Shown here piece after piece: positions 1 to 14,571 of a stretch of DNA of 64,000 nt (positions are counted from its first letter, which is position 1; the number at the start of each line of letters is the position of its first letter). This DNA comes from Engraulis encrasicolus (Eukaryota; Chordata; Actinopteri; Clupeiformes; Engraulidae). The position numbers and the translations under genes are program-made. The stretch is from positions 25,434,067-25,498,066 of the forward strand of contig NC_085865.1 in NCBI RefSeq assembly GCF_034702125.1, in the 5' to 3' direction. The notes below the pieces were generated by a model, which searched no databases, was not told the DNA's origin, and saw only the letters and a program-made list of their open reading frames with translations.

Positions 1-2877
1 CAAGACACACAGGATTCAAAACATGGTGTCATATAGACCACTGAGCACCACGGCGAACAAACCGGTGTGATAGCTTTCGTGATACGAACTGGATTCTCGT
101 GCAAATGTAGGCCTACATCTACTTGTACGAGGCTACGGCAAGCGATGTGGGACAAAGGTGTGGCAGGAAGCGAATGTCAACGTAAACAGATATTACACAC
201 GCTTCGATATGGTCACCAAATATTTTGGGACTGTCATTTCTGTTATGCCTACACCTTGGAATTAAATCAAAGTCTTGTAGTTACACGGGTATATTTGATT
301 TACCTCAACGGTACCCTGTACTCAACTTTACAAACAGTTACCGGGCACATGAGAATCCGGTGCCCATCACAAAAGCTACCACACTGGACAAGAATCACGG
401 CGGATTCTCTCCCTCCCCACGGGTCTCACAAACACAGGCTTCACACACATAGGAAATTGGTCCTACCTGAACTCGTGCATCAGGTCCATGCGCCGCTCTC
501 GCGTTGTGCATGCTAACGTTACTTTAGCCGGTGCTGTTCATCCAAAGCCCCAAACGTCGCCCCAAACGTCCAAAGCAATTTGGCATTGAATATGAGTAGC
601 CGCGAGGATTTGTGTTTCGTGAGGCTCCTAGTCCTTAGTCCTATTGTTAAGTCGTAAAATCCCATGCGAATGGTCTTCCACACATTCTCGCCGGTTGCAA
701 ACAAGACACAGGGGAAACAACAATATTTTCTGCAGTGTTGTACCACTCACTTTGAAATGATCGGGTAGTTATTCTGACCGGTCACCTGAGTAGAAAACCC
801 TTCAGCTCTGTCGGTCCTCCATTCTTTATCACATATTTTCCCCTTGGAAATCCAACTTTGAGAATGCTCTTAGTTTTCGTTATGAAATCCACTTGTAGCA
901 GTCAACGTGAACAAGCTAGCCAACAACACCGACTGACTGTATTGTGAACTTCAGATTCGCTATGACGTAACTGTCCAGCAAGACTCAACACCAGAAGGAG
1001 TCTGCGGCCAGGCTACTGCTCGCCTCACCATTGTATATTTCAGTGGGCGTTATGCCAAAGCGTCCAGAGTAAAGAAATGATAATCACACGTAGAAAATAT
1101 TTTAAAAATATCAGGAAATGAGGGCACACCATACATACTTCTATTAAGTGTATAAAAACGTTTAATACAATATTACCAGGTTGCATTCACAGAACGAGCA
1201 ACATGGCGCATGCGCGCAACTTTGTTAACGAGGGATTGCGCAATCCGGGGTGAGGCCAGTTCAGAGTTGCCCCAAATTCAGCATATTCGGAGCAATTTGA
1301 CATGAAATGGGCAAATATTACGATTTTGGCCACGGAAATGATTGAAAATGAGTGAAACTGTTTAAATACTGCTCAAATGGTAGTTATGGTGCAGATGCTC
1401 GAAAACAATAGCTGTTATTGTTACTATTATTCACATTAACTGCATCTCATCATTCTCATCTGGAGCTGGTGAGGCCGTGCCTCCCCTGCCGTATTGGAGT
1501 GCACGTGCCTGGCGTGATATATGCTAAATGGGGGGATGAGTCTTCCCCGACTTCATCAGTTGTGGTTTCAAAGAAACCACGGAGCATGGATTTTCAGATC
1601 AACCATGTGAAAACCTCGGCAGTCCATTGAGATCCAAAACTGAACTTTAACTTTGAATTTAGAACCACGTGCCAAAAGTCCTCGTGCAAAAGCATATCAA
1701 AATCTAACCTCAGCTCATTTTCACAAGCACAAGGCGAGTAGTCGAGGTGAGATAATGAGATGGAAACGCAATGTGTACCTTTGGCGGGAACTCAGCTGAG
1801 CGTTTTGGTGCGCAACAGGTTGATTGAAATAATAAACATGATGAAACGTTTGGTTAAAAATGGAGTTTGGTGTGTTGCCTAGTCAAGTCCGGAAATCAAA
1901 ACCTTTAAAATGCTGATAATTCCCACAATTAAAACAACACATTGTATTTGCTTACTTTTAAAAGTGCTTCTCCGCTTCTCTGTACAACAACATGACATTA
2001 ATATCATTGGAAATACGTGGATCTCAGCTGTCCGTCAGCAGAGTTCCAATAAATCACAAAAGTGGAGGAGTTGCAATAAAAACCTTTTACTTAACGTCGT
2101 GGCTACAACATTATCACCCCGAAAATGGTGAAGGTTGTTTTGAATAGGCATACTTTGGGTGGCTGTTAGGATGACTGGAACAGCGGTCTTTAGTCTGACG
2201 TGCCTTGTCAATTTAGCCTACTTGTGCATGGTGCAACGAGGTGTTTTTGGTTTTGGTTACCGTCCGTGGAGACAACATGATGATCCTCATACTGATTAAT
2301 TAATTACCTGCTTTTGTTTGTAAGTTCACCGATATGAGAACATGCTCTGGGCAGCTGGTCATATTTTGTCACAATTAATGTAGGATGTTTATGTAGTGGA
2401 ACTGTGAATGAATTTCGATTTGAACTCACGCTGACGGTAAGACGGTAAGGAACATCAACAAAGCATAGGGCCTACCGTGTAACATGTTCAAAATGCGAGC
2501 CAAGCGAGCATCAAATGCAATATTACATTTTACCTCAAGTGGCGCTTGACCTTACTGCAGCCCTTTGATGCGCGTAAAGGCAAACGCGCTTAAGTGCACG
2601 GGAGAATACGCTTAGGATTCATTTACATGCGAAACTCCCTGATTTTGGCCTGGCCCCACCCAAAGTGCGCAACTGGTAAAATCGCGCGTAAACCCCGCTT
2701 AATCACAGACTTGAGTAACCGCGGAGGCGCTGTTAAGCCCTTTTTTTGACTTAAGCGGGTGGGAGAATTCCGCCCTTGATGTTTTAAGCTAGCTCGGTAA
2801 GCTAATTTGAGCATTTTACAGAACCAGATAGTCACACGCTATTATCAGATCACTACTGTAGGTGTAGAATGAAATTG
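1..2877. other. Intergenic, no gene supported
   Basis: No frame shows a recognisable domain, splice-bounded exon pattern or biased codon use. The longest frame (149 codons at the left edge) has no family resemblance that I can see. Around 2570-2800 there is a CpG-richer patch with related GCGCTTAAG- and CTTAAGCGGG-like words in opposite sense, suggesting a decayed inverted-repeat transposon, but no ends or target duplication could be fixed. Confidence 0.5.
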
Positions 2878-3219
2878 CTGCCCCAATTTCTAATAAGACA
2901 CATGCCATTAAAAACCAGACATTTGGGAGCTTTGAAAGTCTTTGAGTAGCTTACTAAATAGATGGAAATGACACCTAGTCTACCAAGCTAGTGGCTAGCC
3001 AACCTGTCGTCAATAACACAAAGCTAGGTATCCAGCCTTGTATTATACGCCTGCCCCAAATTCTAATAAGATCCATGTCATTAAAAACGAGACATTTGAG
3101 AGCTTTGAAAGTCTTTAACTAGCTTACTAAATAGATGGGAATGACACCTAGTCTACCGAGCTAGCGGCTAGCCAACCTGTCGTCAATTACACAGAGCTAG
3201 GTATCCAGCCTTGTATTAG
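2878..3219. repeat. Two-copy tandem repeat, 173-bp unit
   Basis: Positions 2878-3050 and 3051-3219 are the same sequence at roughly 90% identity. Both begin CTGCCCCAA-TTCTAATAAGA and end in a run around GGTATCCAGCCTTGTATTA. The differences are scattered point changes, so the duplication is not recent. GCTAGC/CTAGC words recur inside and just after the second unit. No coding potential is seen. Confidence 0.9.
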
Positions 3220-5721
3220 TTCTAGGTATACAGCTAGCTAGCTAACACCGAACATGCCATGTTGACAACAATCATAAATATAACCATTTAACAAGCCCCA
3301 AATTGTTCAACATTTCGATGGTTGATCAAGGAGGGCCATGTGGTTGAAAACGAGGCATTTTTGAACTGTGTAAGTGAAAACACGATTTATTAGGAAACTT
3401 GTTTGTGGCTGTGGTGATCACACGCATTCACTCCTACGACGGCTCGAAGTTGCCGCTTCACCTACAAAGGGGCGTGTCGCGTGTACGTTCTGAAAGACAG
3501 CTGTGACGTTACACAGAAGTGTTTGGGGATTGGTTGTTCTACCATCCTATTGCGTGGCGTTGAGTGCCAAGGCATTTTGATAGACAACCGTTTATCCCGC
3601 CCACACTCTCTCCGAGCTCGCCCAGGCCCTTGTACAGCTTTTTGCTGTACGGGTCTGGCTCGCCAGGCTAGCATTATGTTGGTCTCTTTTGTGTCTTATT
3701 GTCATAAAATAGCCAATATTCTTCTGCCTCCTTTTTATTTAGCATTTAGCATTTAGCAGTCACCCGCCCAGGCAATACCCCCGGCAGCATCCTGCCCTCC
3801 CACCACCACCACGCCCCCCTGAGAAAAAAAAAAGTCGCCATCCGGACGACTAAAAAACGCTTGAAATATGCTAATAAAATGTTATTATCAATACTGTGTT
3901 AATGACATGAAAATAACGTATAGCAGTGCTATTTGAAGATTTTCCATTTGCCCAGTTGGCCCACCCCTAAGACCACTCCTGCTTTGAGCCAGACATCTAA
4001 TCCCACATTAATCCCTACAATCCCTATACCTGGACTAGAGAACATTAATGGTCCGCAATATTTTTGAGGACCCCCTCAAACATCGCACTGCAAACTACTA
4101 CAATTGCCAAAATTGTTTGAAACAGTCATTTTTTACATTACATTTTTAAAATTATTTTTGCCTGCGAATGGGTCTAGCCTTGGATAATGCCTCAGGCCCT
4201 GAAACTGGCTGGCCAATCACAACGCTGCAGATTTGTTTTGATTTGTTTGGTTTTGGTTTTGGTTGTGGTTTTGAGGGAGTGACGACAAAGCGTTGGCCAA
4301 AAGGCACAGACACAGTTTGAAGAACAAAGGCTTGTTCCCATCAACAATCTCCCGATGTCTCATTGATCAGGGCCAGACTAAATATTCACATTTAATGTCA
4401 CATTTGGACTAAATTTAATGCAAAAGTGGAGCCTATATAGGTACAATTCTTTTTTATGTTTCTCTCACAATAGTACATGGTGTTGTACCATTTTCTGTGT
4501 GTTCCATTGTAATCCCATGGGAATGCGTTGTGGACACCACATTGAGAACCACTGACCTACATACAGTAAACTGTAAATGGCGCTTGGTAATAGCATCAGC
4601 TAAGTGTAATTTAATGTAACCGAATGTATTCTTTCTCCAACTGTATTCCATCTGTAAATTACTCTGGCACAGACACATCGAGCTGGAATTACCACGTATG
4701 TAAAATCAATCTGCATCAAAGTCTCATTGCCGGGAAGAAGGGTTAGGGAGTACAGAGGCCTGACCCCAAAACGCTGGACACTGTAATACTGTACAAGCTG
4801 CACGGAAACCACAGCGGGCTATGATTCATTATTGCATCATTCCATTGCATTGGGGTGTTTGCACTGGCCTGTCCTCATTCATTTGCACTGCTCTGAAGAA
4901 TGTGGTCTAAACAGTGAAAATGCCAGTGACCTCTTCATATGGTTTAATCGATTTCCCAATTGTATATAATTTCCCAGTATTGTTTTAACCCGTTAAGACA
5001 TGGCATTGTGAATTTGCTGTTACCAGTATGGCAATGACCAAGTCGTAGTGCATTACTAAAGGCCCTGTGTTATGTATATTATTGTAGTACTATGGTAGTT
5101 CACTTTTCAATGACTATTACAGCGTGCCACTGGAGGTACGGCATGCATTCATTTTCATGCACATACCTAAAAATCTAAGCTAAACTCATGTTGAAATACG
5201 AGGCACCTCTCCATATACTGTATGTACTGTACAGTTAATTTTTGTCGTGAAATACTAATGTACGTGACAATCTGAGCTACAGTACTGTAAATCCGCATGT
5301 TGAAATATAAGGCAGCTCTTCTGTACTGTACAAGGAGTATGTCTCAGCGAACAGGACGTTCTGCCTGCCATTTTCCTGCTGGCGACAAAACGCTGCTGTT
5401 GCCCTTCTCTGTGTTTGGCTTGGTGTGGTTATACGGCAACTCCGACCATTTGGTTTCTCCATCACAATAGCACGTCACCCCGCCTAGCTCTATAGTCTTA
5501 TAGCTATATAATTGCCTGTGCATGGGAAAAGTATTTTATTTCTATTTTCGAATGTCCTCTCATCATCCATCCTCCTTGGGTTTAATTGCTAGCTGGGATC
5601 AATGGAAGACAACTCCACTCTGTCTCGTTCCCATGCATCTGTCGTCTTGCTTGGGACAATCTGTCTCTACATCTCCATCTTCTTTAACCGCCTGTCTCCC
5701 TCCTCTCTAGCTCTGGCTCCT
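3220..5721. other. Intergenic, mostly featureless
   Basis: No gene is supported. At about 4565-4620 a degraded GCGCTTGG..AGCATCAGCTAA..TGTAATTTAATG string resembles the 3' tail shared by fish LINEs and SINEs. About 3460-3680 is a GC-richer patch ending near GGCTCGCCAGGCTAG that looks repeat-derived, but its ends are not defined. A short TG-rich stretch near 4225-4275 is low complexity. Confidence 0.45.
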
Positions 5722-5932
<211 letters not shown>

Positions 5933-7039
5933 TCTGGTACCCAGTCAAAGATGGAAAAGAGTAAACTGTAGTGTGGTGGGGGAGGCTGGGGGGTGAAGGA
6001 GTAGGCTATGGGCATAGGGGGCCTCCCTATCGGAGGTAGACAGGCAGCCTAAGCAAACCCAGCATTTAGGGCCACAGAGATCTAAAGGCCCCCACCACAG
6101 GAAGCCCATTTTTCATCGCAGCTTGAGAGCCTGTTTAAAGGTGAAAGTAAACATCAGCCCTGTCCCGGTGTGGGTGGCGGCTTGCACAGTACTGGGTCGA
6201 CCAGCCAGCCAGCCAGGCGTGGCCTGGCCGTTTTTTGTTTCCAAAGCCATGTAGAGTGACAAAATTGGAGGGAGGGAAAAGAATGATAGATGAGGACGAT
6301 GAACCACAGGCTGGTCTGTCCACTAAGCAGCTGCAAAGGGTTATTAGGGTGCAGGCCTGTCACAACCAGGCAGCCAACCTTGGCAATTGCCAAGGGCCCC
6401 CAGTGTATAGGGGCCACCTTGATAATGACTAGTACAGTATATTCAAATAGCAGCAATGACCATGTCGTCAGCAGCATTTCCCTAAAGTCTATGACTGACA
6501 AATGCAATGATACTCCGAGTGAAATGCCCTTGAGGGGGTCCCTCGACGACATTTTTGAAGAGGGGATTAAAGAGGCCCATGTCCTCTTTGCCTGGGGCTT
6601 CCGTATGCCTTGAAACGGCCCTGTTTAGGTACAGAAGGAAAACCCTCAAGTGGACAGTGTGGTGCCCCGTGGAAACCTTCCCTTACAATTACACAGGATG
6701 AGGAGGCAGGATGGGCCTTTCATTAGAGTAATACCCAAATGGCATCATTAGGGTGGCCATGCACGCCAAGCCTGAAATCAAAACGTCGTAAAAGGATATG
6801 CTATTTATGCAGCACACCTAACCGCACTGGGCGCCTCTCCAGCTCTAGTGATCTTAATACGTTGCATCTTACATCATGGAATGTGCATTGTCAGTTACAT
6901 TTTAAAAAGACAGTTTTTTTAAGGATGTAGTGGATGTATTTAAAGCATAAAAGATGGCAGCAGCATAATATAAAATATCCCGTCCACAGTGATGAGCTGG
7001 AACTTCCACTGCTCTAGAGACCTGATAATGAAAGCTGCC
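5933..7039. other. Intergenic, no gene supported
   Basis: Overlapping frames on both strands here lack splice context or a recognisable domain. The text near 6370-6420 and 6520-6620 looks like old dispersed repeat sequence, with no ends that I can place. Confidence 0.4.
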
Positions 7040-7397
7040 TTAAAGGGACACTGTGCAGGAAATGGTCGAAAAAGGTACTGCAACTATGCTGCTCATTGAA
7101 ACTTGAAACAAATTTGATCTTTACATGAAAGTTTACTAAGTAATAAACAAATATTTTCTAGTATGGTCCAAGTACAGTCATTTTTGCAGCTAAAAATGGC
7201 TATTTTTGGAAATTCGAAATGGCGGACCATGGAGAAGATCCCCCTTTTCATGTATGAAAAGTGCAATTTTTCCAGTCATAATGAATACTTAGAATTTGAT
7301 GGTGGTGGTAAGTATTCATGAAAAAGGTAACATTAGTGAATGGGCAGCATGAATTCTGGAAATAAACAACAAAAAATCTCACACAGTGTCCCTTTAA
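7040..7397. mobile_element. TTAA-flanked MITE, copy 1
   Basis: A 358-bp element bounded by TTAA at both ends, with terminal inverted repeats AAAGGGACACTGTG and CACAGTGTCCCTTT. The interior is nearly the same as the elements at 25397-25763 and 25760-26135, so it is a dispersed family. It has no transposase frame. The TTAA target suggests a piggyBac- or Kolobok-type non-autonomous transposon; the superfamily is inferred from the target only. Confidence 0.85.
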
Positions 7398-7411
7398 GAA
7401 TAAGCATCCAT

Positions 7412-7574
7412 GGCCCAGCTGTGGCACAGGGGCCGGGGACTGTACTGCTACGAGCGAGCCGGGATCGATTCCCAACCCTTCCCTGTCATTCTCTCCCATC
7501 TCGTTTCCTGTCATCTCCCACTGTCCTGTCTGGAAAATAATAATAAAGATCCCAAAAAAATACTTAAAAGAAAT
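7412..7574 (+). mobile_element. tRNA-derived SINE
   Basis: A tRNA-like head has an A-box-like GTGGCACAG region and a B box in GGGATCGATTCCC. It is followed by a pyrimidine-rich body and an AATAATAATAAAG tail. It is flanked by an imperfect 16-base direct repeat (7396-7411 and 7575-7590, 14 of 16 matching), as expected from LINE-assisted insertion. It sits immediately beside the end of the MITE at 7040-7397 and belongs to the same family as the SINE at 11581-11785. Confidence 0.88.
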
Positions 7575-7590
7575 AACAATAAGCCTCCAT

Positions 7591-8009
7591 TCATGAAAAG
7601 TCAAATCAACTTGTTTATACTGTAGTACTGCACACTGAAAAATATCAAAAGTTGAACCAAAGCATTGCCTTTAGTTTCTGATGCATCCAGTGTTTCCAGC
7701 TTGCTTTCATGGGTTTTATTAGTAATGATATACATGGATTATTTAATGCATCTGAAGTCCTACATAGTGCAGGCACAGGAAATTCCAACTGCACCATTTG
7801 TCTAAAAAACTGTCAGCTTTGCATGTACACATGGCTCGAAGACTTCTATAAGCTGCACGTAGCCCGTCCTATAAGCAATCTGATACACACATACTCTAGG
7901 CCTGTAATTTATTGGTTAAGTGTGCCAGCAGTAATGGAATCATGTTGTCTTGTACAAACTATTAAAGTGGAAGAGCTGGTTATTATTATTCATTAAAAAT
8001 GTATGCTTC
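7591..8009. other. Intergenic, nothing recognised
   Basis: AT-rich sequence without repeats or coding signals that I can identify. Confidence 0.4.
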
Positions 8010-8300
8010 AGGCCCTACCGTGGCACTAACGGTAGGGCACTCGTCTGCGGCTGACCCGGGTTTGATTCCAGACCGGGGTCCTTTGCAGATCCTTCCTCGT
8101 CTCTCTCTCTCTCCCCACTCACTTCCTGACCAGGGGTGCATTTCTCCAAAGTAACCATAGTTGCTAACTATGTCAGCTACTTTGTTGTTTGCAATGCAAT
8201 TTCCCATTGGCAACTACTCAAGTTGCAACTACGCTTTCGAGAAACAAACCCTAGATCTTCACTGCACTATCGTAATAAAGGCCAAAAAAACGCCCACAAA
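8010..8300 (+). mobile_element. tRNA-derived SINE split by a MITE
   Basis: The tRNA-like head at about 8016-8080 has a B box in GGGTTTGATTCC. The CT-rich body runs to about 8130. The SINE-like tail, CTTCACTGCACTATCGTAATAAAGGCC, follows only after about 120 bases of unrelated sequence (8131-8253). The tail therefore appears to have been separated from the body by a later insertion. Confidence 0.7.
8131..8253. mobile_element. Small hAT-like MITE inside a SINE
   Basis: It starts CAGGGGTGCATTTCTC and ends with the imperfect inverse GAGAAACAAACCCTAG. The inner parts are also inverted (AGTTGCTAACTATG against CAACTACTCAAGTTGCAACTACG). The ends resemble hAT termini, but an 8-bp target duplication is not evident, so the class is tentative. 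Confidence 0.55.
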
Positions 8301-8344
8301 TATACGTATATGTGTATACAGTACATAAAAATGTATCCTTTAAG

Positions 8345-8725
8345 TAAGGGTTAACGTTCGGCGAGAAGGTCGCTACCGTGGAATAGCAGCACGACAGAGA
8401 GAATCTTTAGACCCCGACGCGGAGCGGACAGGTGTTGTCTATCACAGCAGCTGATTAGAGTGACAAAAGACCGGACCCCCTGCGGAGTGATATGAAACAT
8501 TCGCTTTAGCCACTGACTTGTATACAAGCCAGTGGCTTTAGCAGTGAACGTCTTGCCATTGACAGCGGTAGCCAGGACAACGGGTGCTGTCTATCACAGC
8601 AGCTGATTAGAGTCTTGTTGAAAAGTCGCTTTAGCAGTGAAAAGTCTTGTTGCCATTGACAGCGGTCTGTTATAGACCAACCCGTCCGTTATCGAAAAAT
8701 AACAGACGTCCGAACGTTGGGGAGC
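8345..8725. repeat. Unclassified repeat with internal duplications
   Basis: A CpG-rich block in which a 30-base word starting TGTCTATCACAGCAGCTGAT occurs at about 8436 and 8586, and a second word (GCTTTAGCAGTGAA..TCTTG..GCCATTGACAGCGGT) occurs at about 8536 and 8630. AACGTTCGG near 8352 is matched by inverted CCGAACGTT near 8711, which may mark the ends of an element of about 370 bp. Composition differs from the AT-rich flanks. Confidence 0.55.
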
Positions 8726-9788
8726 CCCGTTGAAATGAATGGAGCATTCGACAGATGACGTCACAACCATATAATAAGCCTCAATATTGCATTGGTAAGC
8801 CATACCATGAAGTATAAGCATGAAGACAAAATGAGGTTTATTGTGTGAGACCTAGGTTTGCTATTCATTATCTGATGTTTTTCGGGGTGTCTATTGTATG
8901 TGGTGTGTTTCAGTGCTGGTAAATTTGTAATGTGCTTTCATACACATTGTGCAAGCGAAAAAGCTGCTTAGAATGAGTGGAAACAGCTGGCGTGTCACTT
9001 TCTAATTGTGCGAGGGTTGACAGTGCTGTATAGCACCGCTAGCAAACAAGGCCTTGGTTACACACATGCAGATCTTTTTTAAAACTCAGCATTTTTATCC
9101 ATTTACGTGATTTAAACCCTATTTACATAGCATATGGAGGGGGAAAAACATTTTGACAGACGTGTTTTAGAAAACATCCATTTTAGGGAGCTAGAACTCA
9201 GTTCACGTGCAAACAAAAGGCTCAAATGGATTTATTTACAAAAATATCTGTGCATTTAAACAGAGTGAAGTACATGTAAAAAGTAGAGATTCAAACAAAA
9301 GAGGTGTCAGGACAGTGGCCCCATTAACATAATGCTACCCAATACTTGTGTTTTGTGTATACATGGGTTCTAAATTTTGTTTATAACCTGACTGCGCGAA
9401 ACTATCTGCGCACAACTCAACCTCTGATTATTGCAAAACGCTGTCGGTCAAAAAAATAACTCACGTGGTTGGCTGCCAGTGTCTTGCCCCTCCTCATAAC
9501 ATCGTGTTTATAAACACTGAGAACCCATCTATACATAAAAATCATCAGCATGTATATGCATACTGTACAACATGCAAAATACTGTATGCAACTGTCATCA
9601 TTACGTTGTCCACTCCATACCTACGTACTTCACAGGCCTGGAAATATGACTACAGATATACGTCACAGTGATTTTCTGCTTTCCTTTATGAGTCTATGAA
9701 AGCATTGTCTGTGTTTTTTTATGAAGGGGCTATGGAGAGTCAACAATGTGGTTTTGGTTTATAGGGCACTCACAAGGTAAGGCAAACA
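8726..9788. other. Intergenic, no gene supported
   Basis: No recognisable coding or RNA gene was found. Confidence 0.4.
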
Positions 9789-11236
<1,448 letters not shown>

Positions 11237-11310
11237 GCACGCATAGGTTGCGATTTGGCGAAAAACCAGAAGCAGCAGATTTCCAGCAATATCACTATTA
11301 CATTAACATG

Positions 11311-11415
<105 letters not shown>

Positions 11416-11580
11416 TGGACAGTGACATTTAAATTGAGGCATTACCTCACTAACTGGACTCTTAATGCAATAAAAGTTTTAGCATTTTAATACAGTGCCG
11501 TTTGCCCTGACTCGTGGAATATTTCCTTGCCATTCCTAACCAATGTCTTATCTGACTACTAGGGCCTTGGCCATGCGTTT

Positions 11581-11785
11581 TTTTGTTGTTGTTTTTTTTT
11601 AAATATATTTTTAGGGGCTTTTATGCCTTTATTTGATAGGACAGTCTGAGATGGTGACAGGAAGCGAGTGGGACAGAGAGACGGGGTGGGATCGGGAAAT
11701 GACTCCGGCCGGACTCAAACCGGGGTCCCCTTGGGCATGCAAGCCCAAATGTGGGGGGCTTAGCGCGCTGCGCCACAGCGTCCCC
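11581..11785 (-). mobile_element. tRNA-derived SINE, intact, with 12-bp TSD
   Basis: Read on the minus strand it has a tRNA-like head with A box (GTGGCGCAGCGCGC) and B box (GGTTTGAGTCC), a CT-rich body, then AATAAAGGCATAAAAGC and an A/T tail that appears as the T-run on the plus strand. It is bounded by a perfect 12-base direct repeat GGCCATGCGTTT at 11569-11580 and 11786-11797, which fixes both ends. Confidence 0.93.
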
Positions 11786-12185
11786 GGCCATGCGTTTAAT
11801 GGTCTTATGGTTAGCACAACAGTGACAAGAAAATAATAAATGTGATGTAGGGTGTGGCTTTAGGAAACAGCCATGAGCTACGCTAATATGACATATTTCC
11901 ATTTGGACACAATGCGCTTTTGGCTTTTTGACAAGTTCAGTGACAGATGTGTTGATGTCATAGCACCCCAACATGTCTCTATTACTTTGTGATTGATGAT
12001 GTGCAAGCAAAAGCAGATGATACAAATTACTAAACTGACGGAATCACAGGGAATTAAATTCTGCGAGAGCGCATGTCTGCTGCATTTGATTAAACAGGAG
12101 ATCAAGTTTTCTCCAATGCTACACCGAGAGCCAACTGCAAATTCCATGCAAATTGTTGATGTGTGTTTTAGCCATTTCAAGAGTA

Positions 12186-12590
12186 CAGGGGTTGGACAAA
12201 ATAATGGAAACACCTGTCATTTTAGTGTGGGAAGTTTCATGGGTCACGTGAATGTGGTTCATCCTTCTTGGTGGTATATGCAGACATTACCTTGGATACC
12301 GTAGCTTTTGATAAATCACAAAGACTTGGCGTCTCAGTCAAAGATGCAACAGTTACACTCGCATCAAGAATTTGTCCTTTTTGAACTCTGACATGTCACC
12401 TGATAATGTTGTGTGCATTGCGAAATTTTGAGCAAAACTGTGCTCTTACCCAGCTTATTGAACCTTCATACTTCACCTTACTGGTGGAATGTGCAGTTAA
12501 TGGAAGATTGGCCGACAGGCTGGTCGACTTGAGCCATGAAACTTCCCACACTAAAATGACAGGTGTTTCCATTATTTTGTGTAACCCCTG
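12186..12590. mobile_element. Tc1/mariner-type MITE (405 bp)
   Basis: Terminal inverted repeats of about 57 bp start CAGGGGTT..ACAAAATAATGG and differ at only a few positions. Each end is flanked by a TA dinucleotide (12184-12185, 12591-12592), the usual mariner target. The interior has no transposase frame, so it is non-autonomous. Confidence 0.88.
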
Positions 12591-12756
12591 TAGCTTGGAA
12601 ATATATACATCATGCATGTTAATTTTTGTACTCAGCCGTTAATACACCTGAAACGCTAAGTTGTATAGAAACCCAAATACTGCTGCTCAGATTGGTCGGG
12701 GTAAAAACAACAGAACAAGGAGCATGTGCATTGCATTCCATTACATTGGTACAGGG

Positions 12757-14408
12757 TAGGGCTGGGAATCGATCCAGATTTGCTGGATCGATTCGATTTC
12801 GATCCAGAGGGCCACGATTCGATTCGATTCACGATTCGATCCGATTCGATATCGATCTATTGTATTGTTGGATTGTCACTTTAACCCATTCATGCATCTT
12901 TTAACAACTACAAAAAGCATCATATGAGTGTAGTGAGTGTAGTGTAATGTAATGATGCATAAAACTAGGCTATATGAATGTATATGGCCTATAAAAACAT
13001 ATAGGCCTATATCAGCTTCAGCAGCCAATACAAACATGAAATAGGCCTACCTTGGTATGATAGAGGTGGGAAACTTGGTATGAGAAAGAAAGGTGGTAGG
13101 CCTAAATAAATTTAATAAATGCAATAAATAAATGCCTTAGGCCTACACCATGGCATTCAACAGACTATGCATGATGAACCTAAATAGCCTAATTAATATA
13201 AATAACAATCCATAAACCGCCAATATAATCTCTCAGTAACACATACTGCTACAGACGAAACCACAGCATAGCATTGGCCTATAGAACACACGCAGACAGA
13301 CCGTTTGATTGACAGGTCAGGGAGACCGTGCGCTTCCCTCTGGTGGGTGGGCGTTGAGTGTTGACGGTGGGAAAGTGGTGAGGAAGTGTTTTTATGCAAA
13401 CGTTTGATATTGTAGATTGATTATAGGTTATCTGTGTAATGGGACATTATTAGTGGATGTCGCACTGGTAATCTAGCGCTGAGAAGAGATATCGCTGAAA
13501 TCTGATGCTGCTTTAGAGCTGTGGATATTTCTCAGTCAACCGTGGAGATGGGCACTAAAAAATCGCTTTGACGCAAATAAATAAAGAAATTCAGAAGCAG
13601 TTAACGTAACGCAGCTGTTAATCTCAGTAATTTGATCCTTTCCCACCACGCTCTCTTATCTGTATGGGTGCATGCTTGTGCACGCGTGTGAATGTGAAAA
13701 GCACCCTTTCGTCTCCCTTGCCATCCTCGCATTCGGAGGTTAAGTTAGAAGGCGGGGATAATAATTTCTCCTAATTTCAACAGCCTACAAATCATCTACT
13801 TTGTCATCCAATTAAAATTCGTCACTCCATCCCAACTCAAAGTGTCTTCCTTCGCTGTTATTAAAAGAAGAAGCGACGGCATTTTTAGGTTTCAAATGAA
13901 TGGAACCAGTGCGTGTAGCCCACAATGGTTTGTTTGCCGATATTCAATCACATGGCATTTTGGGTTCGTGTTTTTTGTCAATAACACTACTCTGACATGT
14001 ATTTGAACCTATCATAGTGTGTTACACACGAAATGCCCCGTGTTAATGCAGACAAAGTTCTTCTGGGTATTATAACTTTGACAGACGAAATAACAACTAT
14101 GCTGCGCAACGCAACTGCAGGCATTTCCGAAAGCGGTGTGATGTAGCTCCTGGCGGGCCGCGGGAAGGTTGCACTATGCATAAAATAAATCCATGAATAG
14201 TCGAAAGTAAAAACTGCCACTACTGTCAGGAAAAGCCCCCGTGTATTTGTGCATGAGTGCTATGTTGAAGAGAGCTTCCGACGCGGTTGAGAATATAGGG
14301 ATGGGCCTCCGCAAAAAAAGATCGATCCACAAAGTTTTGGATCGATATCGGATTTTTCGGACGTGAATCGATATTGGATCGTGGATCGATTTTTTGAACA
14401 CAGCCTTA
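12757..14408. mobile_element. Non-autonomous hAT-type element (1.65 kb)
   Basis: An exact 8-bp direct repeat GTACAGGG at 12749-12756 and 14409-14416 brackets ends TAGGGCTGGG.. and ..CACAGCCTTA, which are imperfect inverted repeats. GATCGATT-rich subterminal stretches lie near both ends (12773-12850 and 14315-14392). No transposase frame was found. The 8-bp target duplication and terminal bases point to the hAT superfamily. Confidence 0.85.
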
Positions 14409-14439
14409 GTACAGGGGGCATTGGTTATAGTCCCTGGAG

Positions 14440-14571
14440 TGATGTGGGGTTAGGTGCCCTGGTCTAGGGCAGAGAGACCACACACAGTCTTCCTACTGCT
14501 AATAGTAGCATTCAAACCCATTAACATCTGTTGCCAAGGTCAACTCCTTAACCATTAGGCCACAGCTGCCC
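14440..14571 (-). mobile_element. tRNA-derived SINE fragment
   Basis: The minus strand reads GGCAGCTGTGGCCTAATGG (A-box region) and later GGGTTTGAATGC (B box), followed by sequence typical of a SINE body. The tail is not clear, so it may be truncated. Confidence 0.7.
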
